The notes: generated from the letters alone by a model not told the origin. 62,799 nucleotides of DNA from Oscillospiraceae bacterium (GCA_015064735.1 SVRP01000013.1:1-62799); one strand, 5' to 3'. Shown: positions 34,822 through 45,168, numbered from the stretch's first letter. Made by a program: numbers and translations.

Positions 34822-35505
34822 ATGCTTACGGAGATTTTTTCGGCTATATCGAATCTGTTTCACGTTATTCTCGGAATTTCCACGGCACAGAATTTTCCGC
34901 CGCCTCTTTCGGCGGAGACAGAAAGAAAATATTTTATAAGAATGGAAAAGGGAGACACGTCTGTACGCAAGGAGCTTATCGTTCACAATTTGCGTCTCGT
35001 GTCTCATATTGTCAGAAAATACTATTCGGGAGCTAAAAATCAGGAGGACCTTGTGTCTATCGGAACTATCGGACTTATAAAGGCTGTTGATACCTTTAAA
35101 ATATCGGGAGGAGCAAAGTTTGCCACCTACGCGGCAAGATGTATTCAGAATGAGATACTTATGTACTTTCGCTCTCAGAAAAAGCTGGCATCCGAAATAT
35201 CACTTAACGAGACCATAGACGTGGACAGAGACGGAAATCCTCTTACTTACATAGACGTAATAAGCTGCGACGATACCTTGACCTCACAGGTGGAGAGAAA
35301 GATAACCTCGGATAAAGCGATAAGACTTGTAAATACCATTCTTACAGAAAGGGAAAGAAAGATAATCGTCATGAGATACGGGATAGGCAGAAGGGAGCCC
35401 ATGACCCAAAGAGAAATTGCCGAGAAGCTGAAAATCTCCCGTTCTTATGTGAGCCGAATAGAGAAGAATGCCTTATCAAAGCTTTCGGCAGCGTTAAAAC
35501 AGTGA
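34822..35505 (+). CDS. sigK: Sporulation RNA polymerase sigma-K factor
   Basis: 227 residues from the ATG at 34822 (AGGAG 6 nt upstream; the upstream ATG at 34690 lies in the promoter region). Seen: a short hydrophobic pro-like N-terminus (MLTEIFSAISNLFHVI), FPPPLSAETERKY, HNLRLVSHIVRKYY, EDLVSIGTIGLIKAV, ATYAARCIQNEILMYFR and a final helix-turn-helix SRSYVSRIEKNA. It directs late mother-cell genes (coat, cortex). The gene is whole: there is no skin-type element in it. Confidence 0.9.
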   Translation: MLTEIFSAISNLFHVILGISTAQNFPPPLSAETERKYFIRMEKGDTSVRKELIVHNLRLVSHIVRKYYSGAKNQEDLVSIGTIGLIKAVDTFKISGGAKFATYAARCIQNEILMYFRSQKKLASEISLNETIDVDRDGNPLTYIDVISCDDTLTSQVERKITSDKAIRLVNTILTERERKIIVMRYGIGRREPMTQREIAEKLKISRSYVSRIEKNALSKLSAALKQ

Positions 35506-36024
35506 AATAAAGAAGCTTTTTGTAAAAATAATGAGAAAAAATCAAAAAAGAATGAAAAGCTTTACACAAAAATTGCCAAAAGCCGCCCAAAAGGGCGGTT
35601 TTTTGGATATGTTGCACATAATATGGCTGGTATAATTTGATAAATTCTCCGTTATGACTATGAAAAATGTCTTGATTTCTTGTCCCGAATGTAGTATAAT
35701 TATTGAGCTTGATATGCGTTGAAGCGAGAGGTTGCTGTTAGGAGTGACGTCCAAACAGGTAATTTTCGTGGAGTATGTCCGTTTTAACCGGGCGAGAACA
35801 TTGTCTTAACCGTATGCCGTACTGCGGCTTGCGTGCGAAATGCTTTGAATCCCCGGATGTGTTCGTGCAAATGCTGGTGCACCTTCAAATCCGGCTTTTT
35901 AATTGGACGAAAAGTAAACGCACGGTACAGTGTTGAGAAAATGTGCCCCTGAAATGCGGTTCGCATCAGGTGCGACCCAAACGCTGATGCAACAGGCAAA
36001 TCTAATAATAAGGAGGAAAAGCAG
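35506..36024 (+). promoter_or_regulatory. sigK terminator, rpsJ promoter and long S10 leader
   Basis: The 519-bp gap holds the sigK terminator (35578-35604: AAAAGCCGCCC/GGGCGGTTTTTT), the S10-operon promoter TTGATT-17-TATAAT (35672-35677 and 35695-35700), and a ~315-nt leader. The leader has GCGAGAGGTTGCTG, GGAGTATGTCCG, a CCGGATGTG...CATCCGG-like fold and TGCGGTTCGCATC stems. It probably contains the autoregulatory r-protein leader, by analogy with other Firmicutes S10 leaders; the binding protein was not determined. Confidence 0.65.
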
Positions 36025-36336
36025 GTGGCAGTCAAGGAAAAGATCAGAGTAAGACTTAAGAGCTACGACCACACCCTTATCGATGCAGCGGCAGAGAAGA
36101 TCGTTGAAGTTGCAAAGAGAAACGGCGCGGCTGTATCCGGTCCTATTCCGCTTCCCACAGAGAAAGAGGTCGTAACGATCCTTCGCGCAGTTCACAAGTA
36201 CAAGGACAGCCGTGAGCAGTTCGAAATGCGCACTCACAAGCGTCTTATAGATATTGTGAAGCCTTCGCAGAAGGTTGTTGACGCACTCATGAGCGTAGAG
36301 CTCCCCGCCGGTGTTGAGATTGAGGTAAAAATCTAA
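36025..36336 (+). CDS. rpsJ: Ribosomal protein S10
   Basis: 103 residues, GTG start 8 nt after [21 protein letters not shown], then [15 protein letters not shown] and HKRLIDI identify S10, also the NusE antitermination factor. First gene of the S10-spc-alpha operon; the next gene is 128 bp away, a gap that may hold a processing or internal regulatory site. Confidence 0.96.
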   Translation: MAVKEKIRVRLKSYDHTLIDAAAEKIVEVAKRNGAAVSGPIPLPTEKEVVTILRAVHKYKDSREQFEMRTHKRLIDIVKPSQKVVDALMSVELPAGVEIEVKI

Positions 36337-36464
36337 ATCAAGCACCCCAAAAATCCCCGGCAAAACAAAGATAACAGCCGATGCAAGTTATCCTTACAGT
36401 TCGGCAACTTTGTAAGTCATGTTGGCAGAAAAGTCAACCAATAATTTACAGGAGGAAAAACAAA

Positions 36465-37094
36465 ATGAAAAAAGGCATTATCGGAAAGAAAATCGGTATG
36501 ACGCAGATTTTCGACGAAATCGGAAACGTGATTCCGGTTACGGTAATCCAGGCAGGTCCGTGCGCAGTCGCACAGAAGAAGACCGTTGAGACCGACGGTT
36601 ACAACGCTATCCAGCTCGGCTTCACCGATGCAAAGGAAAAGCACATCACAAAGGCTCAGAAGGGTCATTTCGAGAAGGCAGGCGTTTCTTTCAAGAGACA
36701 CCTTAAGGAGTTCCGCCTTGACGATATTTCCGCAATCAACGTTGGCGACGTTATTACCGCCGATACCTTCGCCGCAGGCGACAAGGTCGACGTAACAGGT
36801 ATAACCAAGGGACGTGGATACACCGGATGCGTTAAGAGATGGAATCATCACATTCTCCGTATGACACACGGTACGGGCCCCATTCACCGTCAGCCCGGTT
36901 CTATGGGTGTTATTGACCCCGCAAGAATCTTCAAGAACAAGAAGATGCCCGGTCAGTACGGTAACGAGCAGGTAACTGTTCTTAATCTCAAAGTTGTTAA
37001 GATCGACGCAGAAAAGAATCTTATGGCAGTTAAGGGCGCTATTCCCGGCGCTAAGGACGGCATAGTATTCATCCGCGACTCGGTTAAGGCATAA
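36465..37094 (+). CDS. rplC: Ribosomal protein L3
   Basis: 209 residues; ATG at 36465 with AGGAGG upstream, the earlier ATG (36381) having no homologous sequence after it. [44 protein letters not shown] and KKMPGQYG are the peptidyl-transferase-side motifs of L3. 20 bp before rplD. Confidence 0.95.
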   Translation: MKKGIIGKKIGMTQIFDEIGNVIPVTVIQAGPCAVAQKKTVETDGYNAIQLGFTDAKEKHITKAQKGHFEKAGVSFKRHLKEFRLDDISAINVGDVITADTFAAGDKVDVTGITKGRGYTGCVKRWNHHILRMTHGTGPIHRQPGSMGVIDPARIFKNKKMPGQYGNEQVTVLNLKVVKIDAEKNLMAVKGAIPGAKDGIVFIRDSVKA

Positions 37095-37114
37095 GCGGAA
37101 GGAGGAAACAAACA

Positions 37115-37825
37115 ATGGCAGATATTAAAGTATTCGATATGGCCGGTAAGGAAGTTGGTTCTATGACCCTTTCGGACGCTATATTCGCAGTAGAAGTAAA
37201 TGAAGCAGTCCTCCACGCAGCAGTCAGAGCATATCTGATGAATCAGAGACAGGGCACACAGTCCACACTTACCCGTACCGAGGTATCGGGCGGCGGTAAG
37301 AAGCCTTGGAGACAGAAGGGAACCGGCAGAGCCCGTCAGGGATCTACCAGAGCTCCTCAGTGGACACACGGTGGCGTAGCTCTTGGCCCGAAGCCCAGAG
37401 ATTACCGTACCGGAATGAACAAGAAGCAGAAGAGACTTGCACTCTTCAGCGCACTCTCCGCTAAGGTAGCGGCAGGCGAGCTCATCATCGTTGACGAGAT
37501 CAAGATGGAAGCTTACAAGACCGCAGAGATGGTTAAGATGTTCAAGGCTCTCGGCTGTGAAAAGACCGTAACCAAGAATTACAAGACCATTTCCGTAGTA
37601 GACGGTGAGGTCGTTAAGGAAAGAAAGACCAGAGAGGCAGTCGTTGCGCAGAGCGCTCTCGTAGTTCTTCCCGCAGTTGACAATTTCGTAATCGGAAGCT
37701 GCAGAAACATTCCCGGTGTGGCTACCACACTTTACAGCACCATCAACGTATATGAGGTGCTTAAGGCTGAAAAGGTTGTAATGACCCGCGCAGCTGTTGA
37801 AAAGCTTGAGGAGGTGTACGCATAA
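37115..37825 (+). CDS. rplD: Ribosomal protein L4
   Basis: 236 residues. The extended loop GGGKKPWRQKGTGRARQG lines the peptide exit tunnel and WTHGGVALGPKPRDY follows. Longer than the usual ~207 by an internal stretch after 'CEKTVTKNYKTISVV'. L4 is the usual autoregulator of this operon. Its stop overlaps the rplW start by 1 bp. Confidence 0.95.
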   Translation: MADIKVFDMAGKEVGSMTLSDAIFAVEVNEAVLHAAVRAYLMNQRQGTQSTLTRTEVSGGGKKPWRQKGTGRARQGSTRAPQWTHGGVALGPKPRDYRTGMNKKQKRLALFSALSAKVAAGELIIVDEIKMEAYKTAEMVKMFKALGCEKTVTKNYKTISVVDGEVVKERKTREAVVAQSALVVLPAVDNFVIGSCRNIPGVATTLYSTINVYEVLKAEKVVMTRAAVEKLEEVYA

Positions 37826-38118
37826 TGAAAATGGTACAGGATATCATCATTAAGCCTATCATCACAGAGGCAAGCATGGACGCTCTCTCCGCAAAGAAGT
37901 ATACCTTTAAGGTTGCTGCAGACGCAACAAAGCCCGAGATTGCAAAGGCAGTTGAGACTATGTTCGGCGTAAAGGTAGAGACCGTTAACACTATTACAAT
38001 GAAGAAGAAGCCCAAGAGACTCGGCGTACACTTCGGATACACCTCCGAGTGGAAGAAGGCTGTTGTAACCCTTACAGCAGACTCCAAGACCATCGAGTTC
38101 TTCGACGGCCTTAACTGA
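37825..38118 (+). CDS. rplW: Ribosomal protein L23
   Basis: 97 residues. DIIIKPIITEASM, KYTFKVAADATKPEI and KKKPKRLG identify L23, which sits at the tunnel exit and docks SRP and trigger factor. Coupled to rplD (TAATG). Confidence 0.95.
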   Translation: MKMVQDIIIKPIITEASMDALSAKKYTFKVAADATKPEIAKAVETMFGVKVETVNTITMKKKPKRLGVHFGYTSEWKKAVVTLTADSKTIEFFDGLN

Positions 38119-38137
38119 TGGTAGGAGGTAAAGAAGA

Positions 38138-38968
38138 ATGCCTACAAAGAAGTTTAAGCCTACTACACCGTCCAGAAGACACATGACGGTTCCCACCTTT
38201 GACGAAGTAACAAAGTTTACTCCCGAAAAGAGCTTGACCGTTATAAAGAAGAAATTCGCAGGACGTAACAGCTACGGTAGAATCACCGTTCGCCACAGAG
38301 GCGGCGGAAACAAGCTTAAGTACAGAATTATCGATTTCAAGCGTCAGAGCCTCGCTCCCGCAACCGTAATCGGTATCGAGTACGACCCCAACAGAAGCGC
38401 ATACATCGCGCTCCTTCAGAATGACGCAGGCGAGAAGAGCTACATCATCGCTCCCGTCGGCCTCAAGGACGGAGATAAGGTTTACACCGGCGCAGATGCA
38501 GACATCAAGCCCGGTAACACTCTCCCCATTGAGAACATTCCTGTTGGTACTTTCATTCACAACATTGAGCTTTACCCCGGTAAGGGCGCACAGCTCGTTC
38601 GTTCGGCAGGTGTTGCTGCACAGCTTATCTCTAAGGAGAACGGCGTAGCGCAGGTAAGACTCCCCTCCGGCGAAGTAAGAATCGTACGTCTCGACTGCAA
38701 GGCTACTATCGGTCAGGTCGGTAACATCGAGCATGATACCGTTAAGATCGGTAAGGCAGGTAAGAAGAGACACATGGGCATCCGTCCCACAGTCCGCGGT
38801 TCCGTAATGAACCCCTGCGATCACCCTCACGGTGGTGGTGAAGGTAAGTCTCCTATCGGACGTCCTTCTCCCGTAACTCCTTGGGGTAAGCCTGCTCTCG
38901 GTTATAAGACCAGAAGCAAGAAGGCAAGAACGGATAAGTTCATCGTAAAACGCAGAAACGCTAAATAA
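38138..38968 (+). CDS. rplB: Ribosomal protein L2
   Basis: 276 residues, usual length. [20 protein letters not shown] near the N-terminus and the C-terminal [16 protein letters not shown]-type signature (here [18 protein letters not shown], with the conserved His) identify L2, needed for subunit joining. 14 bp before rpsS. Confidence 0.95.
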   Translation: MPTKKFKPTTPSRRHMTVPTFDEVTKFTPEKSLTVIKKKFAGRNSYGRITVRHRGGGNKLKYRIIDFKRQSLAPATVIGIEYDPNRSAYIALLQNDAGEKSYIIAPVGLKDGDKVYTGADADIKPGNTLPIENIPVGTFIHNIELYPGKGAQLVRSAGVAAQLISKENGVAQVRLPSGEVRIVRLDCKATIGQVGNIEHDTVKIGKAGKKRHMGIRPTVRGSVMNPCDHPHGGGEGKSPIGRPSPVTPWGKPALGYKTRSKKARTDKFIVKRRNAK

Positions 38969-38982
38969 GGAGGGAATATAAG

Positions 38983-39264
38983 ATGAGCAGAAGCCTTAAG
39001 AAAGCACCTTACGTTGAAGCAAAGCTTTACGCACGTATTTGTGCTATGAATGAGAAGAATGAGAAAAAGGTTCTCAAGACCTGGTCTCGTGCATCCACAA
39101 TATTCCCTGAGTTCGTAGGTCATACCATCGCGGTTCACGACGGAAGAAAGCACATTCCGGTATACGTAACCGAGGATATGGTAGGACACAAGCTCGGCGA
39201 GTTTGCGCTTACGAGAACATTTAAGGGCCACGCAGGCTCCAAGACTTCCAACAACGGTAAATAA
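38983..39264 (+). CDS. rpsS: Ribosomal protein S19
   Basis: 93 residues. [11 protein letters not shown], '[19 protein letters not shown]' and [14 protein letters not shown] are diagnostic. Binds 16S rRNA in the head with S13. GGAGG precedes the ATG. Confidence 0.95.
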   Translation: MSRSLKKAPYVEAKLYARICAMNEKNEKKVLKTWSRASTIFPEFVGHTIAVHDGRKHIPVYVTEDMVGHKLGEFALTRTFKGHAGSKTSNNGK

Positions 39265-39282
39265 TTGAGGAGGAAATAAGCA

Positions 39283-39618
39283 ATGGAAGCAAAAGCAACA
39301 CTTAAATATGCAAGAATTTCCCCTCGCAAGGTAAAGATCGTTCTTGACCTCATCAGAGGTAAGGATGCGGGAACCGCTATGGCTATTCTCAAGAATACCA
39401 ACAAGAGCGCTTCCGAGTACCTTGTAAAGCTGTTGGGAAGTGCAATTGCAAACGCAGTAAACAATTTCGAGATGGACGAGACAAAGCTCTATGTATCCGA
39501 GTGCTTCGTATGCCCCGGCCCCACGCTCAAGAGAATCATGCCCAGAGCAAAGGGAAGCGCAGACAGAATCCTCAAGAGAACGTCTCACATGACCATCGTA
39601 GTTAAGGAAAGAAACTGA
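39283..39618 (+). CDS. rplV: Ribosomal protein L22
   Basis: 111 residues. [18 protein letters not shown], the tunnel-lining hairpin ([19 protein letters not shown]) and TIVVKE identify L22. Normal length, no hairpin insertion. Confidence 0.95.
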   Translation: MEAKATLKYARISPRKVKIVLDLIRGKDAGTAMAILKNTNKSASEYLVKLLGSAIANAVNNFEMDETKLYVSECFVCPGPTLKRIMPRAKGSADRILKRTSHMTIVVKERN

Positions 39619-39637
39619 GAGAAGGAGGTTAAAGCTA

Positions 39638-40417
39638 ATGGGTCAGAAGGTAAATCCCCACGGACTCCGTGTGGGCGTAATTAAGAACTGGGATTCAAGA
39701 TGGTTCGTAGCTGACGAAAAGTTCGGCGATACCCTTGTATCCGACTACAACATCAGAAAGTACCTTAAGAAAGAGCTCCAGGCAGCAGGCGTTCCCAAGA
39801 TCGAGATCGAGCGCGACAGCCAGAGAGTACGCGTATTCATTCACTGCGCAAAGCCCGGTATGGTTATCGGACGCGGCGGCGTAGAGATCGAGAAGTACAA
39901 GAACGAGCTCCAGAAGATGGTTGGAATGCCCGTAGCCCTCAACGTTGTTGAGGTAAGACAGCCCGACCTCGATGCTCAGCTCGTAGCAGAGAACATCTCC
40001 GCACAGCTTGAGAGAAGAGTTGCTTTCCGCCGTGCAATGAAGATGGCGATCAGAAACACCATGAGACTTGGCGCAAAGGGAATCAAGATTTCCTGCAGCG
40101 GAAGACTTGCAGGTGCTGAAATCGCAAGAACAGAGCACTATCACGAGGGAACAATCCCGCTTCAGACACTCAGAGCCGACATTGATTACGGTTTCTGGGA
40201 AGCTAATACAACCTACGGTAAGATCGGCGTTAAGGTATGGATATACAAGGGCGAGGTTCTTAACGAGGTAAACAGAACTACCGCAAATGCTCCTAAGGAC
40301 AACAGACGCGGTGACCGCCGTGATAACAGAAACGGCGAGAGACGTGGCCGTCGCCCCGAGGGTAACAGAGGCGAGAGAGCTCCCAGAGAAGGAGGTCGTA
40401 AAAATGTTAATGCCTAA
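39638..40417 (+). CDS. rpsC: Ribosomal protein S3
   Basis: 259 residues. [12 protein letters not shown], the KH domain ([17 protein letters not shown]) and [21 protein letters not shown]. The C-terminal ~40 residues form an Arg/Asn/Gly-rich tail ([19 protein letters not shown]) longer than in Bacillus. It overlaps rplP by 14 bp. Confidence 0.95.
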   Translation: MGQKVNPHGLRVGVIKNWDSRWFVADEKFGDTLVSDYNIRKYLKKELQAAGVPKIEIERDSQRVRVFIHCAKPGMVIGRGGVEIEKYKNELQKMVGMPVALNVVEVRQPDLDAQLVAENISAQLERRVAFRRAMKMAIRNTMRLGAKGIKISCSGRLAGAEIARTEHYHEGTIPLQTLRADIDYGFWEANTTYGKIGVKVWIYKGEVLNEVNRTTANAPKDNRRGDRRDNRNGERRGRRPEGNRGERAPREGGRKNVNA

Positions 40418-40817
40418 AAGAGTTAAGTACCGTCGCGTTCACCGTGGCAGACTTAAAGGAAAAGCAATGAGCGGCAACAAGGTTACAAACGGTTCTTACG
40501 GACTTGTAGCGCTTGAGCCCGCATGGATCACAAGCAACCAAATCGAGGCAGCCCGTATCGCGATGACAAGATACATCAAGCGTGGCGGTAAGGTTTGGAT
40601 AAAGATTTTCCCCGACAAGCCCATCACCGAGAAGCCTGCTGAGACCCGAATGGGTTCCGGTAAGGGATCTCCCGAGTACTGGGTAGCCGTAGTAAAGCCG
40701 GGCAGAGTAATGTTCGAGATGGACGGCGTTGCTGAGGATGTAGCAAAGGAAGCTATGAGACTTGCATCTCACAAGCTCCCCATCAAGTGTAAGTTTGTAG
40801 TGAAGGAGGAAGCATAA
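40404..40817 (+). CDS. rplP: Ribosomal protein L16
   Basis: 137 residues; the ATG at 40404 follows AGGAGGT and gives the family start [37 protein letters not shown] and '[19 protein letters not shown]' are diagnostic. L16 shapes the A site. Its last base overlaps the rpmC start. Confidence 0.95.
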   Translation: MLMPKRVKYRRVHRGRLKGKAMSGNKVTNGSYGLVALEPAWITSNQIEAARIAMTRYIKRGGKVWIKIFPDKPITEKPAETRMGSGKGSPEYWVAVVKPGRVMFEMDGVAEDVAKEAMRLASHKLPIKCKFVVKEEA

Positions 40818-41017
40818 TGAAGGCAACAAAATTCAACGAAGAATTGAAGAATATGAGTGCTGACGAGCTTAACGCTAAGCTCAAGGAACTCAAGGAAGAG
40901 CTTTTCACGCTTCGCTTCCAGCACGCAATCAACCAGCTTGACAATCCCCAGAAGATCGCAGAAGTCAAGAAGAACATTGCGCGTGTAATGACCGTTCTTT
41001 CAGAGAAAAACGCGTAA
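40817..41017 (+). CDS. rpmC: Ribosomal protein L29
   Basis: 66 residues, helical. KLKELKEELFTLRFQHA and NPQKIAEVKKNIARV identify L29 at the tunnel exit. Coupled to rplP (TAATG). Confidence 0.94.
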   Translation: MKATKFNEELKNMSADELNAKLKELKEELFTLRFQHAINQLDNPQKIAEVKKNIARVMTVLSEKNA

Positions 41018-41029
41018 GGAGGAAAAGTC

Positions 41030-41290
41030 ATGACTGAAGAAAGAAATCTTAGAAAAACCCGTGTGGGTTACGTTGTAAGCGACAAGATGGATAAGACCGT
41101 TGTAATTGCAATCGAGGACAACGTAAAGCACCCCGTATACGGAAAGATCATCAAGCGTACCTTGAAGGTACACGCACACGACGAAGCTAACGAGTGCGGT
41201 GTAGGCGACAAGGTAGAAATCATGGAAACAAGACCTCTCTCCAAGACGAAGAGATGGCGCGTTGTTACCGTAATCGAGAAAGCTAAATAA
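41030..41290 (+). CDS. rpsQ: Ribosomal protein S17
   Basis: 86 residues. [32 protein letters not shown] and '[18 protein letters not shown]' identify S17, a primary 16S rRNA binder. 67 bp separate it from rplN. Confidence 0.95.
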   Translation: MTEERNLRKTRVGYVVSDKMDKTVVIAIEDNVKHPVYGKIIKRTLKVHAHDEANECGVGDKVEIMETRPLSKTKRWRVVTVIEKAK

Positions 41291-41357
41291 TTTAGCTCCA
41301 AAAAACCATATACAGTAAATACGGCAAAAATCGTATTGAAATCAGGAGGATAAAAAA

Positions 41358-41726
41358 GTGATACAGCAACAAACACTCATGAAGGTTGCCGATAACACCG
41401 GAGCTAAAGAGCTGATGTGTATTCGCGTTCTGGGCGGAACAGGCCGCAGATACGCAAACATCGGCGACGTGGTAGTAGCCTGCGTAAAGAAGGCTGCACC
41501 CGGCGGTGTCGTAAAGAAGGGCGACGTAGTTAAGGCTGTTGTAGTAAGAAGCGTTAAGGGCATGAAGCGCGCTGACGGTTCCTACATCAAGTTTGACGAA
41601 AACGCAGCGGTAATCATTAGAGAAGATAAAACACCCAGAGGTACCCGTATATTTGGACCTGTGGCAAGAGAACTCCGCGAGAAGGATTATCTTAAGATCC
41701 TCTCCCTCGCACCCGAAGTACTTTAA
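41358..41726 (+). CDS. rplN: Ribosomal protein L14
   Basis: 122 residues with a GTG start after [43 protein letters not shown] and [17 protein letters not shown] identify L14, which contacts 16S rRNA at a bridge. Confidence 0.95.
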   Translation: MIQQQTLMKVADNTGAKELMCIRVLGGTGRRYANIGDVVVACVKKAAPGGVVKKGDVVKAVVVRSVKGMKRADGSYIKFDENAAVIIREDKTPRGTRIFGPVARELREKDYLKILSLAPEVL

Positions 41727-41742
41727 TGGAGGTATCGATAGT

Positions 41743-42048
41743 ATGAATATCAGAAGAGACGATACCGTCATCGTTCTTTCCGGTGACGACAAGGGCGTAA
41801 AGGGAAAGGTAATCGCCGTTTCCCCCAAGGAAGACAAGGTAATCGTGGAGAAGGTAAACATGATCCACAAGCACGTAAAGCCCCGTAAGCAGGGTGAAGC
41901 GGGTGGCATCGTTGATGCAGAAGGCGCAATATACGCGTCTAAGGTAGCTCTTTATTGCTCCAAGTGCGATAAGGGCGTAAGAGTCAAGATGAAGAATGTT
42001 GACGGCAAAAAGGTACGTGTCTGCGCTAACTGCGGACAAGAGCTTTAA
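41743..42048 (+). CDS. rplX: Ribosomal protein L24
   Basis: 101 residues; ATG 41743 after GGAGG. The KOW motif DDTVIVLSGDDKGVKGKVIA, then KVNMIHKHVKPRKQGEAGG and a final zinc-like CSKC...CANC pair. Starts large-subunit assembly. Confidence 0.94.
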   Translation: MNIRRDDTVIVLSGDDKGVKGKVIAVSPKEDKVIVEKVNMIHKHVKPRKQGEAGGIVDAEGAIYASKVALYCSKCDKGVRVKMKNVDGKKVRVCANCGQEL

Positions 42049-42064
42049 TGGGAGGTAAACGACG

Positions 42065-42607
42065 ATGGCAAGAATGAAAGATTTGTACAAGTCCGAGGTT
42101 GCTCCCGCTCTTATGAAGAAGTTCGAGTACAAGAGCCCCATGCAGATACCCAAGCTTGACAAGATAGTAATCAACTGCGGAGTAGGAGAGGCAAAGGAAA
42201 ACTCCAAGGCTCTCGACGCGGTTATCGGAGACCTTACCTTGATCTCCGGACAGAAGGCAGTTCCCACCTACGCAAAGAAGTCCGTTGCAAACTTCAAGCT
42301 CCGTGAGGGCACGAAGATCGGTGCAAAGGTTACTCTTCGCGGCGAAAAGATGTATGAGTTTGTAGACAGACTCTTCAACTTCGCCCTTCCCCGAGTAAGA
42401 GACTTCAAGGGAATCAACCCCAACGCATTCGACGGCAGAGGAAACTATGCGCTCGGTCTTAAGGAGCAGCTCATATTCCCCGAAATCGAGTACGACAAGG
42501 TTGACAAGATCCGCGGAATGGATATCTGTTTCGTAACAACTGCGAATACAGATGAAGAAGCAAGAGAGCTCCTCAAGCTTATGGGCGCTCCCTTCGCAAA
42601 TAACTAA
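42065..42607 (+). CDS. rplE: Ribosomal protein L5
   Basis: 180 residues. [58 protein letters not shown] and '[16 protein letters not shown]' identify L5, which binds 5S rRNA and the P-site tRNA. Confidence 0.95.
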   Translation: MARMKDLYKSEVAPALMKKFEYKSPMQIPKLDKIVINCGVGEAKENSKALDAVIGDLTLISGQKAVPTYAKKSVANFKLREGTKIGAKVTLRGEKMYEFVDRLFNFALPRVRDFKGINPNAFDGRGNYALGLKEQLIFPEIEYDKVDKIRGMDICFVTTANTDEEARELLKLMGAPFANN

Positions 42608-42622
42608 TGGAGGTAAACGACG

Positions 42623-42808
42623 ATGGCAAAGAAGGCTATGGTATTAAAGCAGCAGAAAAAGCAGAAGTTCTCTACCAGAGAGTACAACAGATGCAAGATC
42701 TGCGGCCGTCCTCACGCTTATCTCCGCAAGTACGGCATCTGCCGTATCTGCTTCCGTGAGCTCGCATACAAGGGCGAGATCCCCGGCGTAAAGAAGGCAA
42801 GCTGGTAA
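42623..42808 (+). CDS. rpsN: Ribosomal protein S14, zinc form
   Basis: 61 residues, the short type Z S14 with CKIC and CRIC zinc ligands and [19 protein letters not shown]. An unusual 226-bp gap with several hairpins follows before rpsH. Confidence 0.95.
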   Translation: MAKKAMVLKQQKKQKFSTREYNRCKICGRPHAYLRKYGICRICFRELAYKGEIPGVKKASW

Positions 42809-43034
42809 TATTTCAATTTCGCTGAGCGAAAATTGAAAGGCACGGGCGAAAGCTCGTGCAGCTCCCCTTGCGGGGAGAAAACAAAAAGAAGTTTATAGTT
42901 TTCGGCGAAGAGCCGAAAGCCCCCTAAACGATCGGTAGGAAGCGAGTCTACGGATGCGCTTAACCCCCGATACGCTTGCCACTGAAGAGGTGGCGGCAAG
43001 ATAATATATAACTTGCATACAGGAGGAAAAAATT
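42809..43034 (+). other. Multi-hairpin spacer between rpsN and rpsH
   Basis: Five stem-loops in series: 42811-42838, 42840-42859 (GCACGGGC-GAAA-GCTCGTGC), 42862-42877 (CTCCCC/GGGGAG), 42900-42918 (TTCGGC/GCCGAA) and 42975-43000 (CTTGCCAC/GTGGCGGCAAG). None is followed by a T-tract, so they should not end transcription of the operon. Neighbouring gaps are 12-20 bp. Confidence 0.8.
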
Positions 43035-43433
43035 ATGCAAATGTCAGACGTAATAGCAGATATGCTCACAAGAATCAGAAATGCAAACGACGCAAAGCAT
43101 GCAACTGTGGACATTCCTGCTTCCAACATGAAGAAAGCAATTGCGGACATTCTCGTTGAGGAAGGCTACGTAAAGAGCTACCAGGTAATAGAGGATGGCA
43201 AGCAGGGCGTTATCCGTGTAACCCTTAAGTACGCTGCCGGAAAGCAGAAGGTTATCAGAGGAATTCGCCGCGTATCTAAGCCCGGTCTTAGAATCTACGC
43301 AGGCTACGAGGATATGCCCCAGGTAATGAACGGACTCGGAATCGCAATCGTTTCCACGTCCAAGGGAATAATGACCGACAAGAAGGCACGCGCTACCAAG
43401 ATCGGCGGCGAAGTCCTTGCGTTTGTTTGGTAA
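43035..43433 (+). CDS. rpsH: Ribosomal protein S8
   Basis: 132 residues. [18 protein letters not shown], '[21 protein letters not shown]' and [18 protein letters not shown] identify S8, the central-domain 16S rRNA binder that also represses this operon in E. coli. Confidence 0.95.
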   Translation: MQMSDVIADMLTRIRNANDAKHATVDIPASNMKKAIADILVEEGYVKSYQVIEDGKQGVIRVTLKYAAGKQKVIRGIRRVSKPGLRIYAGYEDMPQVMNGLGIAIVSTSKGIMTDKKARATKIGGEVLAFVW

Positions 43434-43452
43434 TTGAGCGGGAGGTAGAAAG

Positions 43453-44025
43453 ATGTCTAGAATAGGAAGAATGCCTATAGTAGTTCCCGCAGGTGTAACC
43501 GTTACCGTTGCAGACGGAAATGTTGTAACCGTTAAGGGCCCCCTCGGAACTCTTACAGAAAAATTTAACAGCCGTATGATGATAAAGCTCGAAGGCGCAG
43601 AGCTTACCGTAACCCGTCCTACCGACGAGAAGGAAGACAGAAGCCTTCACGGACTTACCCGTGCTTTGCTCAACAACATGGTAGTAGGTGTAACCAAGGG
43701 TTACTCCAAGACACTTGAGATAATCGGTGTCGGCTACAAGGCAGCAAAGGTTGGCAAGACCGTAGAGCTTTACCTTGGACACTCCCTTATGTCTAACGGC
43801 AAGCCCCAGCAGAAGTTCATCATCGAAGAAACTGATGACGTTAAGCTCGAGGTTGCTGATAAGGCAGTACCGATCACAATCACGGTAAAGGGAATCAACA
43901 AGCAGGCAGTAGGCCAGATGGCAGCAGTCATCAGAGGCAAGAGACCGCCTGAACCTTATCATGGTAAGGGTGTTAAATATTCCGACGAATACGTTCGTCG
44001 TAAGGCCGGAAAGACCGGTAAATAA
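43453..44025 (+). CDS. rplF: Ribosomal protein L6
   Basis: 190 residues. SRIGRMPIVVPAGVTV, 'VTKGYSKTLEIIGVGYKA' and the signature 'KRPPEPYHGKGVKYSDEYV' identify L6 at the factor-binding site. 18 bp before rplR. Confidence 0.95.
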   Translation: MSRIGRMPIVVPAGVTVTVADGNVVTVKGPLGTLTEKFNSRMMIKLEGAELTVTRPTDEKEDRSLHGLTRALLNNMVVGVTKGYSKTLEIIGVGYKAAKVGKTVELYLGHSLMSNGKPQQKFIIEETDDVKLEVADKAVPITITVKGINKQAVGQMAAVIRGKRPPEPYHGKGVKYSDEYVRRKAGKTGK

Positions 44026-44043
44026 TGAAAGGAGTGGACAGAA

Positions 44044-44403
44044 ATGGTATCAAGAAAAGACGCTAATAAGGCTCGTCTTAAGAGACATAAGAGAGTCAGA
44101 GCAAAGATCTCGGGCACAGCTGCTCGTCCTCGCCTTGCAGTATATCGTTCCAATGCGCATATCAGCGCACAGATCATAGACGACGTTGCAGGCGTAACAT
44201 TGGTTTCTGCTTCTTCTCATGAAAAGGATTTCGAAGGCAATGGCGGAAATAAGGCTGCGGCAAAGCTCGTTGGTAAGATGATCGGCGAGAGAGCGGTAGC
44301 AAAGGGTATCACCGATGTCGTATTCGACAGAGGCGGCTATCTTTATCACGGACGTGTATCGGAATTGGCTGACGGTGCTCGCGAGAGCGGCTTGAAGTTC
44401 TAA
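44044..44403 (+). CDS. rplR: Ribosomal protein L18
   Basis: 119 residues. [36 protein letters not shown] and [14 protein letters not shown] identify the 5S rRNA-binding L18. A 73-bp gap to rpsE carries a short palindrome (AATTGCAGCTGCAATT). Confidence 0.95.
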   Translation: MVSRKDANKARLKRHKRVRAKISGTAARPRLAVYRSNAHISAQIIDDVAGVTLVSASSHEKDFEGNGGNKAAAKLVGKMIGERAVAKGITDVVFDRGGYLYHGRVSELADGARESGLKF

Positions 44404-44476
44404 TTGCAGCTGCAATTAGTCCGGTTTGTACACTGTTCAAACAAAATGTATTGAACACTAATTAAGGAGAAAAAAC

Positions 44477-44980
44477 ATGGCAACAAAATTTAATCCGGCA
44501 GAGCATGACCTTAAGGAACAGCTCGTCGCACTTAACCGTGTTTCCAAGACCGTAAAGGGTGGCCGTATATCTCGTTTTGCAGCACTTATGGTAGTAGGTG
44601 ATGGCAACGGACACGTAGGTGTAGGACTTGGAAAGGCAGCCGAGGTTCCCGAAGCAATCCGTAAGGGAATTGAGGATGCAAAGAAGAATATGATAACCGT
44701 TTCCCTTAAGGGAACAACCATTCCCCACGAGGTAGTCGGTGTATACGGCGCAGGAAAGGTTCTTTTGAAGCCCGCTGCACCCGGTACCGGTATCATCGCA
44801 GGTGGAAAGGTAAGAGCTGTACTTGAGCTCGTTGGTATATCCAACATCCGCGCAAAGTGCTTGCGCTCCAACAACCCCACTAACGTAGTTAAGGCAACTA
44901 TCGCAGGACTTGCAGAGCTCCGTTCCGCAGAGGACGTAGCAAAGATCCGTGATATCAGCGTTGACCAGGTTAAGGGCTAA
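44477..44980 (+). CDS. rpsE: Ribosomal protein S5
   Basis: 167 residues. [39 protein letters not shown] and the C-terminal '[20 protein letters not shown]' identify S5, involved in decoding accuracy. Confidence 0.95.
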   Translation: MATKFNPAEHDLKEQLVALNRVSKTVKGGRISRFAALMVVGDGNGHVGVGLGKAAEVPEAIRKGIEDAKKNMITVSLKGTTIPHEVVGVYGAGKVLLKPAAPGTGIIAGGKVRAVLELVGISNIRAKCLRSNNPTNVVKATIAGLAELRSAEDVAKIRDISVDQVKG

Positions 44981-44994
44981 GGAGGAGAACGACA

Positions 44995-45168
44995 ATGAAA
45001 AAAGTAATTCTCGTAAAGAGCTTGATTTGCGCAAAGCCCAATCAGAAGGCAACGGCAAAGTCTCTCGGACTCGTAAAAATCGGAGACAGCATCGTCCACG
45101 AGGACAATGCGGTACTTGCAGGTAAGATCAAAGTGATCTCTCACCTTGTCAAGGTTGAAAACGTATAA
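44995..45168 (+). CDS. rpmD: Ribosomal protein L30
   Basis: 57 residues, too short to appear in many gene calls. MKKVILVKSLICAKPNQKA and ATAKSLGLVKIGDSIVHED match bacterial L30. GGAGG lies 9 nt before the ATG; placed between rpsE and rplO as in other Firmicutes. Confidence 0.92.
   Translation: MKKVILVKSLICAKPNQKATAKSLGLVKIGDSIVHEDNAVLAGKIKVISHLVKVENV

Noticed and set aside
34822-35505. Skin-type interruption of sigK
   Set aside because: The reading frame is continuous through regions 2 to 4.
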